Shown piece by piece: positions 24,434-35,147 of a DNA stretch of 64,000 nucleotides. Under the pieces are notes generated by a model. The model worked only from the letters and a program-made list of their open reading frames with translations. It ran no database searches and was not told the origin of the DNA. Source of the DNA: Plasmodium malariae (Eukaryota > Apicomplexa > Aconoidasida > Haemosporida > Plasmodiidae). The stretch spans positions 2,227,501 to 2,291,500 of the forward strand of contig NC_041788.1 in NCBI RefSeq assembly GCF_900090045.1, in the 5' to 3' direction. How positions within the stretch are numbered: the stretch's first letter is position 1; the number at the start of each line of letters is the position of its first letter. The position numbers and the translations under genes are program-made.

Positions 24434-24552
24434 GAAAGAAAGAAAGAAAGAGAAAGTAAGAAAACAAAATTTGGTGGATTCAATAATATGTAACATCTTA
24501 TTTTTTGTTTCCTACTTTTACTAATCGAAACAGTGGGATACATATTTTTAAA
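22886..24552. other. Divergent intergenic region (unknown gene / L6)
   Basis: About 1.7 kb between two divergently transcribed genes, so it should contain both promoters. It includes (AT)n at about 22930-22968, a 15-bp minisatellite (23284-23485), a poly(T) run at about 24241-24263 and a GAAA run at about 24400-24456 just before the L6 gene. No supported coding sequence. Confidence 0.6.
23284..23485. repeat. Minisatellite, 15 bp unit (tggaaagtgataca)
   Basis: About thirteen copies of atggaaagtgataca with t/a and a/t variants (ttggaaag, atggaatg). The unit is divisible by three, so plus-strand Met-Glu-Ser-Asp-Thr and minus-strand Cys-Ile-Thr-Phe-His frames remain open across it, without any flanking coding context. 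Confidence 0.92.
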
Positions 24553-25536
24553 ATGTTGCACAATTTACTGCACAAAAGGAAAAGTTTTACTATAATTTTA
24601 CCTGACCAGGGATGCAGGTTTTTTAATAAATGGGTAAGTAATAAAAAGCAAGGGATAAATATTCTTTATAAAAGACATTTTGGTGTTTCAGGAAGTTATG
24701 GATATAGCATTTTTGCAAAAGAAGGAAACTATAATTCTAATGTAGGTAAGAATAATTTACATCAATATCAAGATAAATATTATGGTAACAATTTAATAAA
24801 AGTAAAAAACTTTTATTTTACCAAGTGGCCTGGGACGGTATCAAAATTAGGGGGATTTTATTTTTTCGGTAAAAATTACAACATGGGGTTTTACCATATG
24901 CTTATAGAAGAAGAAGGAGAAATTAAGAAAGATATAGCTCTAATATCAAGTTGTAACAAAAGACATATTGAACATAAAAAAATTGAGAACAAAATGAAGG
25001 ATTTATCATGTGGTTACTCTGTTCAAATAATTTTATCTGGAAAAGGTGTTAAATGTTATTATGAAGATATAAATTATACGCCAATTAAAATAAATTATAG
25101 GAATAACATAAAACAATATTACAATTTTAAGAAACCACATAAGGATTTAAAAATGATAGAAGAAAAAAATAATGAAAATGTAGATGAAAATGTAGATGAA
25201 AATGTAGATGAAAATGAGAAGGAAGAAGATGTTAAAACTTCTGAAGAACAAAAACAGAACAGAAATAGAACAAAAAAAGTTAAAAAAATTTTTGTCCGTT
25301 TAGGTATAGGAACAAAAAATATTGATATTACAAGAGTGTTAACTATGCATAAAAAATATGTTAATATAGATGTAGACAAAACTGGTACCATAATAAATGT
25401 CTATGGATATAACAAAAAATATGTCGGGTCAGTTTCTCATCGATTATATAAAATAGTCAAAATGAATGTCTACACAATGAAAGGTGGCTATGTGTATCTC
25501 CATAAGCCTAAGCAAAAAATCCCTAAAAAGAAATGA
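24553..25536 (+). CDS. Organellar ribosomal protein L6 (bL/uL6 family)
   Basis: Single exon, 327 residues from the ATG at 24553; the frame runs on upstream only to a TTG. uL6 binds 23S-like rRNA near the factor-binding stalk of the large ribosomal subunit. The basic N-terminus (MLHNLLHKRKSF) without an obvious signal peptide suggests mitochondrial import. Residues 105-160 hold the first L6-like lobe (WPGTVSKLGGFYF; CGYSVQIILSGKGVK). A Glu/Asp/Asn insertion with three ENVD repeats (about 200-241) interrupts the fold. The second lobe follows: FVRLGIGTKNIDITRV, INVYGYNKKYVGSVSHRLYK, then GGYVYLHKP where bacterial L6 has the Tyr-Lys-Gly-Lys-Gly segment. Divergence is high, so the family call is good but the compartment (mitochondrion or apicoplast) is inferred. 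Confidence 0.75.
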   Translation: MLHNLLHKRKSFTIILPDQGCRFFNKWVSNKKQGINILYKRHFGVSGSYGYSIFAKEGNYNSNVGKNNLHQYQDKYYGNNLIKVKNFYFTKWPGTVSKLGGFYFFGKNYNMGFYHMLIEEEGEIKKDIALISSCNKRHIEHKKIENKMKDLSCGYSVQIILSGKGVKCYYEDINYTPIKINYRNNIKQYYNFKKPHKDLKMIEEKNNENVDENVDENVDENEKEEDVKTSEEQKQNRNRTKKVKKIFVRLGIGTKNIDITRVLTMHKKYVNIDVDKTGTIINVYGYNKKYVGSVSHRLYKIVKMNVYTMKGGYVYLHKPKQKIPKKK

Positions 25537-25613
25537 AACTATGGTCCTTTAAAAGGGGAGGGAGGGGTGCAATTATTTTATGATCATATTCCAAATGTGT
25601 CATATGTACATGT

Positions 25614-25670
<57 letters not shown>

Positions 25671-26156
25671 CACACATGGCACGCATAAATTACAGTATAA
25701 AGAAAGATGATATGTTCACTTGCTGTCTCTTGCAATTTTTTTTTTTTTATTATTTACTTGTTTTTATTGCTTTTTTTTTATTATTTACTTGTTTTTATTA
25801 CTTGCTTTTTCTATTTTTTTTATTTTTATGTTTTAATTGCTTCATGGAAACTAAAAACGTTTGGCTGAAAACCATCATTTCAAAAAATTCATCATTTTTA
25901 AAAGAAAATGTTTTTATTAGTTTTTAGTTTGCTAATAAAAGAACTAATATACATAATATAAAACAATAAAATACAAGATATTATTAATTCTATCTATGAT
26001 TACAAAAATGTACGCATTTGTGGGTAATTTGCACACAAAAAAAAAAAAAAAATTTTAATTCGGTACCCCACTCTATAAAACTCCATAAAATAATATGCAT
26101 TCCTCCTACCTATCTCCATTACAATTGTACGTAAAAGGTTAAAAAAATGTGATAAG

Positions 26157-26256
26157 ACTAATATGACTAATATGACGAATATGCTTAATATGACGAATAT
26201 GCTTAATATGACGAATATGCTTAATATGACGAATATGCTTAATATGACGAATATGA
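26157..26256. repeat. Minisatellite, 18 bp unit
   Basis: Five to six copies of atgacgaatatgcttaat in the region between the 3' ends of the L6 and SF3B6 genes. Its minus-strand frame reads Val-Ile-Leu-Ser-Ile-Phe repeats, an artefact. Confidence 0.88.
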
Positions 26257-26360
26257 ATACGAACAGTGTCATTTTAGCTGCATATTAAGTTCCTTTTCAT
26301 AGTATTTATTTGGATGTATATTCTTTGGGGACTGTATTGTTTTATTCCTTTATCCATTTG

Positions 26361-26432
26361 CCCCTTCGCCCCTTCGCCCCTTCGCCCCTTCGCCCCTTCG
26401 CCCCTTCGCCCCTTCGCCCCTTCGCTCCTTCG
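26361..26432. repeat. (CCCCTTCG)n repeat, nine units, G4-capable
   Basis: Eight perfect CCCCTTCG copies (26361-26424) and one variant (CTCCTTCG). The minus strand, which is the sense strand of SF3B6, reads GGGG every eight bases with CGAA spacers. Such runs can form a G-quadruplex. It starts about 85 bases beyond the SF3B6 stop, so it is likely transcribed in the 3' UTR. It is strikingly GC-rich for this window. Confidence 0.9.
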
Positions 26433-26515
26433 GTCTTTATCCCTCAAACTATTCTTTTTAAATATAGAAATACCACAAGGTGCGACTTAGTGCCAAAATT
26501 TGTTAAATTCAAATT

Positions 26516-27187
26516 TTATGAGGATTCTTTTTCATTTTTTAGTTTTTCCTGTAGTTCTTTCTTTTTTTGAGCCTTCACTGGGTCATAATATAGAACAACC
26601 AAATATCTTCCTGCTACATTAAAACCCGACAAATGATCCAAAGCATTTTTTGCATCGTAAATATCATCATATATAACAAAAGACGTTCCTTTTGTTCCTT
26701 CAGCATTTCCTTTTCTTATTTGCCTGACTGTTCCATATTTCCCAAATATGTCATATAGTTCATCTGCTGATATTTTATATGGCAAATTTCTGAGCAAAAG
26801 GTAGAAACATTCGTTTTAAGTTTGTACTTTCCAATTAATGCATGTACATGCACATGTATTTATGTACTCCCGTACACACATACATAAACGTAAATGTATA
26901 CATACATACATGTAAATGTATACATACATACATACATACATGTAAATACATACATACATGTAAATACATATATATAAATATACACACAATGTTGTGCTTA
27001 ACTGACAAAACTTTTATCTCATCATAATTTGTGTACACAGGAACAACAATGACAAAAATTTGAGGGAAGAATAAAATACTTTTTCAAGTTCAGTATCATT
27101 TACTAAAGTATTATGTAAATATGAGCCCTACCTTACATAAAGAATTCTGCTGACCTCTGCAGGTAAACGTATGCTTCTTCTGGACAT
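26516..27187 (-). CDS. SF3B6: Splicing factor SF3B6 / p14, branch-site RRM protein
   Basis: Two exons on the minus strand, 27132-27187 and 26516-26789, 109 residues. Exon 1 codes for [18 protein letters not shown] and ends in tatgtaag|gtaggg; exon 2 begins after tttgctcag, so the junction makes [10 protein letters not shown]3B6 sits in the SF3b part of the U2 snRNP near the bulged branch-point adenosine. The single RRM shows RNP2 (ILYVRNL) and RNP1 (GTSFVIYDD), with [19 protein letters not shown] and [20 protein letters not shown] as in human p14, which is 125 residues. Intron 26790-27131 contains CATA repeats. Identification is firm. Confidence 0.94.
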
Positions 27188-27555
27188 TGAAAAAGTGCTT
27201 TAGTAGAAAAAATGATACCTGCACATATGCATGTATAAGTATATGTATATCCACGTAATGCGAAAAGCCTTTAAAGTTTGAAAAATCGTTAAACAAAATT
27301 AATACGAAAAATTAGCAAAATATGAGTTTTTATTAAGTACAATAAAGTTAATACAGGAAATTATAACAATGAACTGTGTAAACTATTCAAGTGGTGCTAA
27401 TAATATATATATTAAAAAACACTCTTTCCAATTCAACATGTAGATTTTAAATTATATTTACAAATAAAAAGTTTTACTTTTTAGTACTCCACAAATGTAC
27501 AGCATACCGGTATATAAACAAAGTAATTATTATTTTGCTTTTTTACTTCCATATA

Positions 27556-27600
<45 letters not shown>

Positions 27601-28625
27601 CAAAATTGCAGTAAGCAAATTTAATCAAATTTCGAATAAGGAAACAAAAAAGGCTTCTTTATATTAATTAAAAATACAACTTGCGGAATAACTATATCCT
27701 ATATATTTGTTCAAAAATTAAGAGAAGAATATAATTTTACACAAAAATACGTTTATTTTTTGATAAATTAAAAGAAAAAAAAATTAATAACAAATAGCAA
27801 ATATTTTTTAAATATGAAAGAAAAACAAATCAAAGATAGCAGTACAAAAAAAAAAAAAAAAAAAAAAAAAGATTAAGTGAATGAAAAATAAATGTACACG
27901 TATTATATATATGTATTTATGCATATATATATGTAGATACGCATACGATATCAGATTAATTTATTTAAAAAATTCAAGTTCTGTTCGAAAAACAATATAC
28001 AAAAAAAAAAAAAAAAAAAAAAAAATGCCATATATATATGTATATCCTTATTTATGGAAGAATAGATTCATTTCAATGTTTGAAATTAATTTAAACAAGA
28101 CTCAATTAAATTTATAAGTTAATATAACGTCTGCATTATTAAAAAAATTTTTAATTTTTTTTTTTAATTAAATTAATACTGTAAATATGAGATGTTTTCA
28201 GATTACGACAAAATGCTGTAAAAATAAAAGGCCAAAAGTCATTCTTCAACTTTGCAGTTTTGTTGATAAATATATATAAAGGGATTTTTTACTATGAATG
28301 TTGTTTAGCTCATCATAGCATATGGGAATTAAATTAAACCTACAAAAAGAAAACAAGGTACAATAAAAATAAATGTTAAATAAATACATAGGTGGTAAAT
28401 ATACATGTGGGGTGCAGTCTCATGAATAGCGTTGGCAGGAAAAGGCACACGTACACATGTGTATAATTTATGTAAATATATATGTATGTAAATATATATG
28501 TATGTTTACATTTGTATATATAAATATAACTATATTTTTATGTTTATATGCATATATACTGCCTTAGTCACAAGCATAAATTGCAGTTGCATTTTTTACG
28601 GCGCATAATTTTCCATTTCTTGTTA
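27188..28625. other. Intergenic region upstream of SF3B6
   Basis: About 1.4 kb without a supported protein gene. It contains (AT)n at about 27557-27598 and poly(A) runs near 27847-27870 and 28001-28024. A short stretch around 28193-28322 has box C- and box D-like motifs on the minus strand (listed separately as a finding). Confidence 0.55.
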
Positions 28626-31600
28626 TTACCCAGTCAGGTACTTCTTGTGTAAAATGATTTGTGCTAAAAACAATGTTAAAGAGAACTCTCTTTTAAAAAA
28701 TGTTTGCTCCTTGTTTTTTTTGGTTTGCGTACTGTTATTTATATTATCTGCTATTATTGTGTTCACGTTAAAGGAGGAATATATAAAGAAAAAATGGGTG
28801 TTGACATTTGTATTGTCGTTTTTATATGTGTCAACCTGTATTATATGATTATGAAAAAATTCTATTTTTTTCACATCAAGTATTTTAAAATTATTTTTGA
28901 ATAATATGCTTTTATTTTTGTTACACTTTAGGTTTATTTTATCTTTAAAATTTCTTTTTTTTTTTTTCCTTTTTTGTTGATTACTCTTTTTCATTAACCT
29001 TTTCTTTAAATACATGATATACAAGTAAAGTGTATGAGAGTTATTTTGTAAAAACCGGAACTGTTCATAAATATTATGATGAACAATATTCTTATAGCAA
29101 CTATAATTTTTGAAATAAAATTTATTTTCAAAAGATGGATATTTATTTTCTCTTAATTTATAATTGTATCTTGTTTGGGAAATACATGGATAATCTAATA
29201 AATTTAAGAAAGAACAATTATGTACATTAATTTTACTATTTTTTATTTTTTCGTTTAATGAAATATTATCACGTGTGCAACTTTGTGGAATTCTGTTTAT
29301 GCTGTCCTCCCGATTTGTGGACATACTCACAATGTTTAACTTTTCTTTCTCATTTATTGCTTCACTTTTTACATAATCCAAATAATTCCGAAGAGTTTTT
29401 TCATTTCCTATATTTTTGCCAATTACTTTTTTCCAATACATTAAAATATAAAAATAATTTCGAAACAACTTATGAAACATATATTTCAGAGCATTAATAC
29501 ATAAGATGAGTTTAAAATATATATGATAATTAATGTTAACTATTTTGGGTTTTTTTAAAAGTATCATTTGGTTTAATACGAATATGATTAATTTTTCATA
29601 AAGAGAAAAATGATTGTTGCTGTTTTGGTTACCTATAACATATCTGATGGATACCATAATAGCACTAAGCAATAACTCAATTAAATTATTTTCATTTATA
29701 TGTCCAGAATGGCTAGTAGACTTGAGTATTAAATATTTTTTTTTTTTTTTTCTTCCATTTTTTCAGAAATATATATATTAAATATTTATTATATTTATTT
29801 ATATTTTTAAAACTATCATTTAACTTAGCCATATCATCCATTTTTTTTATTCTTCTTTTTAGCATTTTTTTTTCCACATATTTATTAAATATTCTGTTCA
29901 TGTACACATTTTTTTTATATTGAAATTTTGCTAAGTAGTTATAATCTGTAAATTTATACGTTAAAAGAAAATTTTTTATCACATTCTTTACTCTAGATTT
30001 TTTTCTTTTTTTCTCGTTATAAATAAACGAAATTAACTCCTCTCTTTTGTCTTCAGTGTTTTTCAACTTGTTGACCTCCAAAAAGGCTTCTATCAGGCTT
30101 CTCTCTAACTTTTCCAGCTCTAAAAAAATGAAGCAAACCAGCGCGCGCAGATAAACATATGCCCACATAAACATATGCCCACATAGACATATGCCCACAT
30201 AGACATATGCCCACATAGACATATGCCCACATAAACATATGCCCACATAAGCGTATGCACACATAAACATATGCACACATAAACATATGCACACATAAAC
30301 ATATGCACACATAAACGTATGCACACATAAACATATGCCCACATAAACATATGCACACATAAACATATGCATACATAAACATATGCCCACATAAATATTT
30401 GCACATATGAATTTATACATACGTATTTACACACAAATATCTATACACAAATATTTACACACAAATATTTACACATATACACTGTTACATACGAGTCAGT
30501 CGTACGGACAACACATAGTGAAAATTGAAAATTATTAGCAGTGCAACACGGGGAGTTACATTTGCATGAACATTTCACGCAAAAACATAATAAAAATAAA
30601 TGGACAAATAAATGAACCAATAAATGGACAAAAACAAGAGAAAGTTTGACGTAACCCCCTTGTGCAAGCAAAAAGTTTTCATTACCTGCTCGCCGTCCAC
30701 CCTGATTAGAACAATTCTCTTTCAATTTTATGCTTCTGTTAGTTAAAATTATTTCATCAATTTTATAAGCACTTAAAAAATACATGAGCAAAATAACATG
30801 AGATGTACTAACTTTTTTTTTTTTTTTTATTTCATCTATGCTTTTCCGAATATATGAACATATGGGTTCTTCGTTATTGAGGTACTCAAATATGTAGTTA
30901 CTTCTTAACATACAAATATTGGAAAAAAATATTTTTTCTTTATCAGCGTCGTGTAAGAACAGCAAAATATTGTTTCTAATTTCATTAATTATTTTTAAAA
31001 AATAGCAATTTGTAAATTTGTTCTTCTTACTAATCCATTTTTGGTTTATGTAGAAATAGGTGTAGCTTTTCTTTATATGCATAATTTTTTTCTGTAATTC
31101 ACTTAAGTTAGACATTGTTTTTATCAAAAGAATAATGTATTCGCTGCTGATGGTTGTGCATTTTTCCTGTTTAAAAATTTTGTCAAAAATTTTTTTAATT
31201 AAAATGAATATTCTCACATCGAACGAAGCAGTCATATAGTATATGTTATTGTAAGAGTTGGTGCAATAGTAAAGTAGCATCTTTTTTTTTTTCTTTTCCA
31301 CTCTCCCCCCTATTCTACACGAGTTATAATTACTTCCTCTCTTCATTTTTTTGCAGTATATTGTATTATGAATAAAATGAATAGTGCCATTTGATTGAGA
31401 TAATTTTCTTATTTTTTTTAAACCACTTTCATACCCCTTATAAACCTCTTTCGTTATTGAACTATTAAAATAAAAAATAAAATCAACAATACTTTTCAAA
31501 TATTTTGGGCATATGGTGTTACTTTCTAAGTTAATTTTTTTCAAAATGCACAATACAGAGGTACCAATTAGTTCAAAAATTTTCTTTTGATATTTTACAT

Positions 31601-34157
31601 TACTTGACAATACTAATGTGCATGAAAAAGCTTTATTTAAGTTTTCAAAATTGCTAATAGGACTTTTTTTACTAAGAAGAGAATAATACATTGAATTTAA
31701 AAAATGATCATTTAATTTATTAAAGTGGAAATGAAAAAAAAAATAAATATAAATGTTCTTAAAATTTTTATAATAGGGTTTATGATTTACAACAAAATTG
31801 CATATAAAATGAATTACGTCTTCATTTATAAAATACTTTTTTTTTATTAACACGTTCAGTAAAATATTGATGTGCCTATCTTTCAAATAAATTATTTTAT
31901 TATTATCAAATAAAAACCTAGCCAAAAAATTAAAAATACCATTTGATATTTTATCATTTCTTATATTCGAAAAACTGTTCATTATATCTATAATTTGTTC
32001 ATGGTTAAAATAATTTATTTTTTTTTTAATCAAGTCAGTTAACATGTTCAGAACTTCATCGCTCAAAATTCTGCATTTCTTAGAAAAACAGCTCAATGTT
32101 ATCACCAAATTTTTCGGGTCAAACATTAAATTCATGTGTTTGTAGTTGTAGTAGAAGAAGTCGTACAGATTACTTCCACTTATGCATGCGTTTTCGTGGG
32201 CTCTACTAGCTGTGCTGCCGTATCCAGTTCTGCATACGCCTCTTACCGCCCCTCCGCTAACCCTGTAGCCACCATTGTCGAGTATCATTATAAAGGGTAT
32301 GAATACCCTGGCGCTTATTTTTCTTTTCAACTTTTTAATTAATTTTAGTTGAATAATTTCCGAATTCTTTATCCCACAATAAGCTGATTTACTCCTTAAT
32401 ATATTGTTTTCGAGAACAATAGGGGAGTTTACGCTACTCCTATATAAATCGCCTTTTTCTATATGACTATCTGTTCTGTTTATTTTCAAAGGGTATCCTT
32501 CATTTTTTCCTGTCTCTTTGTTTTTACTCTCTTTTTGAATTTTTTGTAATATACAATCTCTTACTTTGTATAAGCACTTCCTTTCATCCCTGTTATATAA
32601 GACATATTCGCTTTTTACTTTTTTCAAAAAAAAATTTCCAATCTTTTTCTTAATATAAGAAAAAAAAGGCTCCTGAAGACAATCATACGTATTTACAATC
32701 CTGCTTATGTTTTCTATCGTAATTTTTTTCCTATTCAAGCAATCTATAAGAAAAAATAAAAAATCAATGGAATTTTTTTTCTTCTTTATTATTGTCTGTT
32801 CATCTCCTTCCTTTTCAAAATTCAATTTATAAAAAGCTACAAAATCATCGGAGTTTATTTTTTCACCGCTCCTAATATTGTCAGAAATTTTGCAAAAATG
32901 TGGATCATTTTTACCTGCACATTGTTCATGCTCTTTCAAAATGCACATATGTTTATATATTTTTAAATAACAGTTTAGTATGTTATACAACTGATAAAGA
33001 GAAAACGAATACAACCTATGTACAAGCATGAAATTACTTTTATATAAAAATAAAACATGCAAAATGCTTATCTTTTTAATAGAAGAAAGTATGCGGAGGA
33101 TTGGTACTAAGTCATCATTTGATAAGATATGCAAACTTAAGATATGTAAAAATAGGTAATTAAAATATTCCTCATTAATATAGTTTAATTTGATAAAGAT
33201 AAGCGAAATTTCTATTAATCCTTTTAAATCTATATTTTTCTCCCTACATAAATATAATAATAAAAGGCTATATATATCATCATATAACGTATGGTCTACA
33301 TAGTTGTACTCTTGACATTTCGTTAATATCGTCATTAAGTTATTTACATTTCTCATTTCATATTTTATAATTAACTTGTTTCTTTCATTTTCACTTCGTT
33401 CACATTGTTCTGCATACTTCTCTACAGCAATGATGCTTTTTTTTTCCCTTAAAGCGGCGTACTGTCCTTGTGCCCACAGGAGATATGCATTTTTGTCCGC
33501 ACTATGAAATAGCTCTTTTTTTTTTTTTTTTTTTATTATTTTTTTTTTCTTTCCCTCATGCACATTAGTATAATTACACATATCCGGTTCATTTTGCTCA
33601 TTACTAAGCTTATTGATATAATTATTTTTAATTTCTTTTACTGGCATATTTGTATCTACCTTCACTTTTGGACAAGATGGTGCATTCATAAAGCAATTCA
33701 GCTTTTTTGCCGTATACCTATAATCATCTTTATCATCTTTATGACTTTTATCATCTATATAATCATGTCTTTTGATGTAAGATCTCACACACGTATGTAC
33801 ATCACTATTACTGCTCGCTCCGTTAGTTCCATCCTCATTGTTAAAACTTTTACTATTCTTGTCAGAGTGATGTAGAATTAGGCTTTTTATGTTGCCACTT
33901 CCGATGGGTAACTCCTTCCCTGTGTTCCATTTTTTAATATTCAAATGATGATTAATAAAAAAAATACTTCTTTCTTTTTTATATAATTCTATTATTTGTA
34001 TTAGTCTCTTATTTTTATATGAAAAAGATACCTTTTCGCTGTATATATTGTTGTAATAAACTTTTTTGCAATTATTAAAATTTCTTTTTTTTTTTTTTCC
34101 TTTTTCTCTATATAGGATTTTTTTTAAATAATTTATTTTCTTCGCATTGCTAAGCAT
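28626..34157 (-). CDS. Large protein of unknown function, helical, with apparent frameshift
   Basis: Two minus-strand exons, 30686-34157 and 28626-30119, about 1654 residues if one base is discounted in the 16-T run at 29736-29751. The junction gcag|gtaatg to tttttttag|agctgg keeps phase and reads RRAELEKLERSLIEAFL. Beyond the poly(A) tract the frame with IELLLSAIMVSIRYV continues for 348 codons to the stop at 28626 and has the same Lys/Asn/Ile/Leu character, so I treat it as one gene. The sequence is mostly alpha-helical, with short Leu/Ile-rich helices (NVNNLMTILTKCQEYNY; QIIDIMNSFSNIRND) in a spacing reminiscent of organellar helical-repeat RNA-binding proteins. I see no RAP domain, so this is only a suggestion. 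The N-terminus is basic (MLSNAKKINYLKKIL). Intron 30120-30685 holds a 16-bp minisatellite. Confidence 0.8.
30152..30392. repeat. Minisatellite, 16 bp unit (cccacataaacatatg)
   Basis: About fifteen copies of acataaacatatgccc or ...gcac, located in the intron (30120-30685) of the large minus-strand gene. Minus-strand frames over it read Cys/Tyr/Val/Met repeats and merge with true exon 2, so the upstream part of that open frame is intronic. Confidence 0.9.
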
Positions 34158-35147
34158 TTTCGTTCCTTTTTGTTCATTTTAAGGAGGTACCATTTTCCTA
34201 AAAATATAATTTTATCACCTTCACGCGATGTTTTGTTTTTTTCTTTTCTCTTTGCGCAATTTTTTTAAAATTTTAAATTTTTTATATTTTTTGAGACTTC
34301 AAAATACAGATTTTCATTTTGCCTATTTTTGTAGAACACACTGACGTTCCTGCTGCTTGTATGAGCACGTAACAAACGTGGTATATTACATTAGTAGTAT
34401 ATTACATTAGTAAGTCGACCTTCGTCATTTTATTTTCATCTGGATTGTTCCATTTTCTCTTTGTGGCATTGTTGAGCCAAGTTATCCTCTATTGAAGTGT
34501 TTTGTTCAGCTATTTTTGTTTTGTTCAGCTATTTTTGTTTTGTTCAGCTATTTTTGTTTTGTTCAGCTATTTTTGTTTTGTTCAGCCATTTTTGTTTTTG
34601 TTCAGCTATTTTTGTTTTGTTCAGTCAGTTTTGTTTTGTTCAGTCAGTTTTGTTTTGTTCAATCAGTTTTGTTTTTTTAATTTTTAATTTTTTTGTGCGT
34701 GCATCACCCTACCGCAGATATTCAGAACGAGTATGTCAAGATAATTCTCCCCCACCCACCCCCAATGTTCAGAACTCTTATCCTTTCATCATGCCATAAT
34801 ACTACAATGCTACTTTGCTATGTTGTTGTAATGTCACAGCTGCGCAACATTATTATTTTAACTGAAAAGTACCTCCTTTTTTCTTTTCTTTTTTTTTTCT
34901 TTTTTTTTTCTTTTTTTTTTTTTTTTTTTTTTTTCTAGCCGTTAATGAAAGAGCATGAAGAGGAATTGTAGGCAATGTTTGGTCATACTGTTGTTCGCTT
35001 GTTTTTGCGTACATTGTTGTTTGAATAGAGACATTGCACATGCTTGAAAAAATGTGTGCAGGTGTATTTAGGTATACATTGTACATGCCCATGTATATGT
35101 ATGTTTATTTGCTTACACGTGCATATGATGCCTCAAGAAATGTTAAA
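34158..35147. other. Divergent promoter region, unknown gene / IleRS
   Basis: About 1 kb separating two divergent start codons. It contains an 18-bp minisatellite (34497-34676) and poly(T)/poly(C,T) runs at about 34880-34935. Both promoters should lie here, but no specific motif can be named. Confidence 0.55.
34497..34676. repeat. Minisatellite, 18 bp unit (tgttcagctatttttgtt)
   Basis: About ten copies of ttttgttcagctattttt with gccattt and gtcagtt variants at the 3' end. All plus-strand frames stay open as Phe/Cys/Val/Gln repeats, which are not a gene. Confidence 0.9.

Larger units (their letters stand above)
25537..26515. other. Convergent intergenic region (L6 / SF3B6)
   Basis: No gene seen. 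It contains (AT)n at about 25618-25667, poly(T) runs, an 18-bp aatatgacgaatatgctt repeat (about 26157-26256) and a C-rich 8-bp repeat (26361-26432). Confidence 0.6.

Noticed and set aside
30130..30434. Cys/Tyr/Met-rich frame continuous with exon 2 of the large minus-strand gene
   Set aside because: It covers the intronic 16-bp minisatellite; the exon begins after the tttttttag acceptor at 30120.
34492..34799. FCFVQLFLF-type hydrophobic repeat protein
   Set aside because: Artefact of the 18-bp array in the divergent promoter region.
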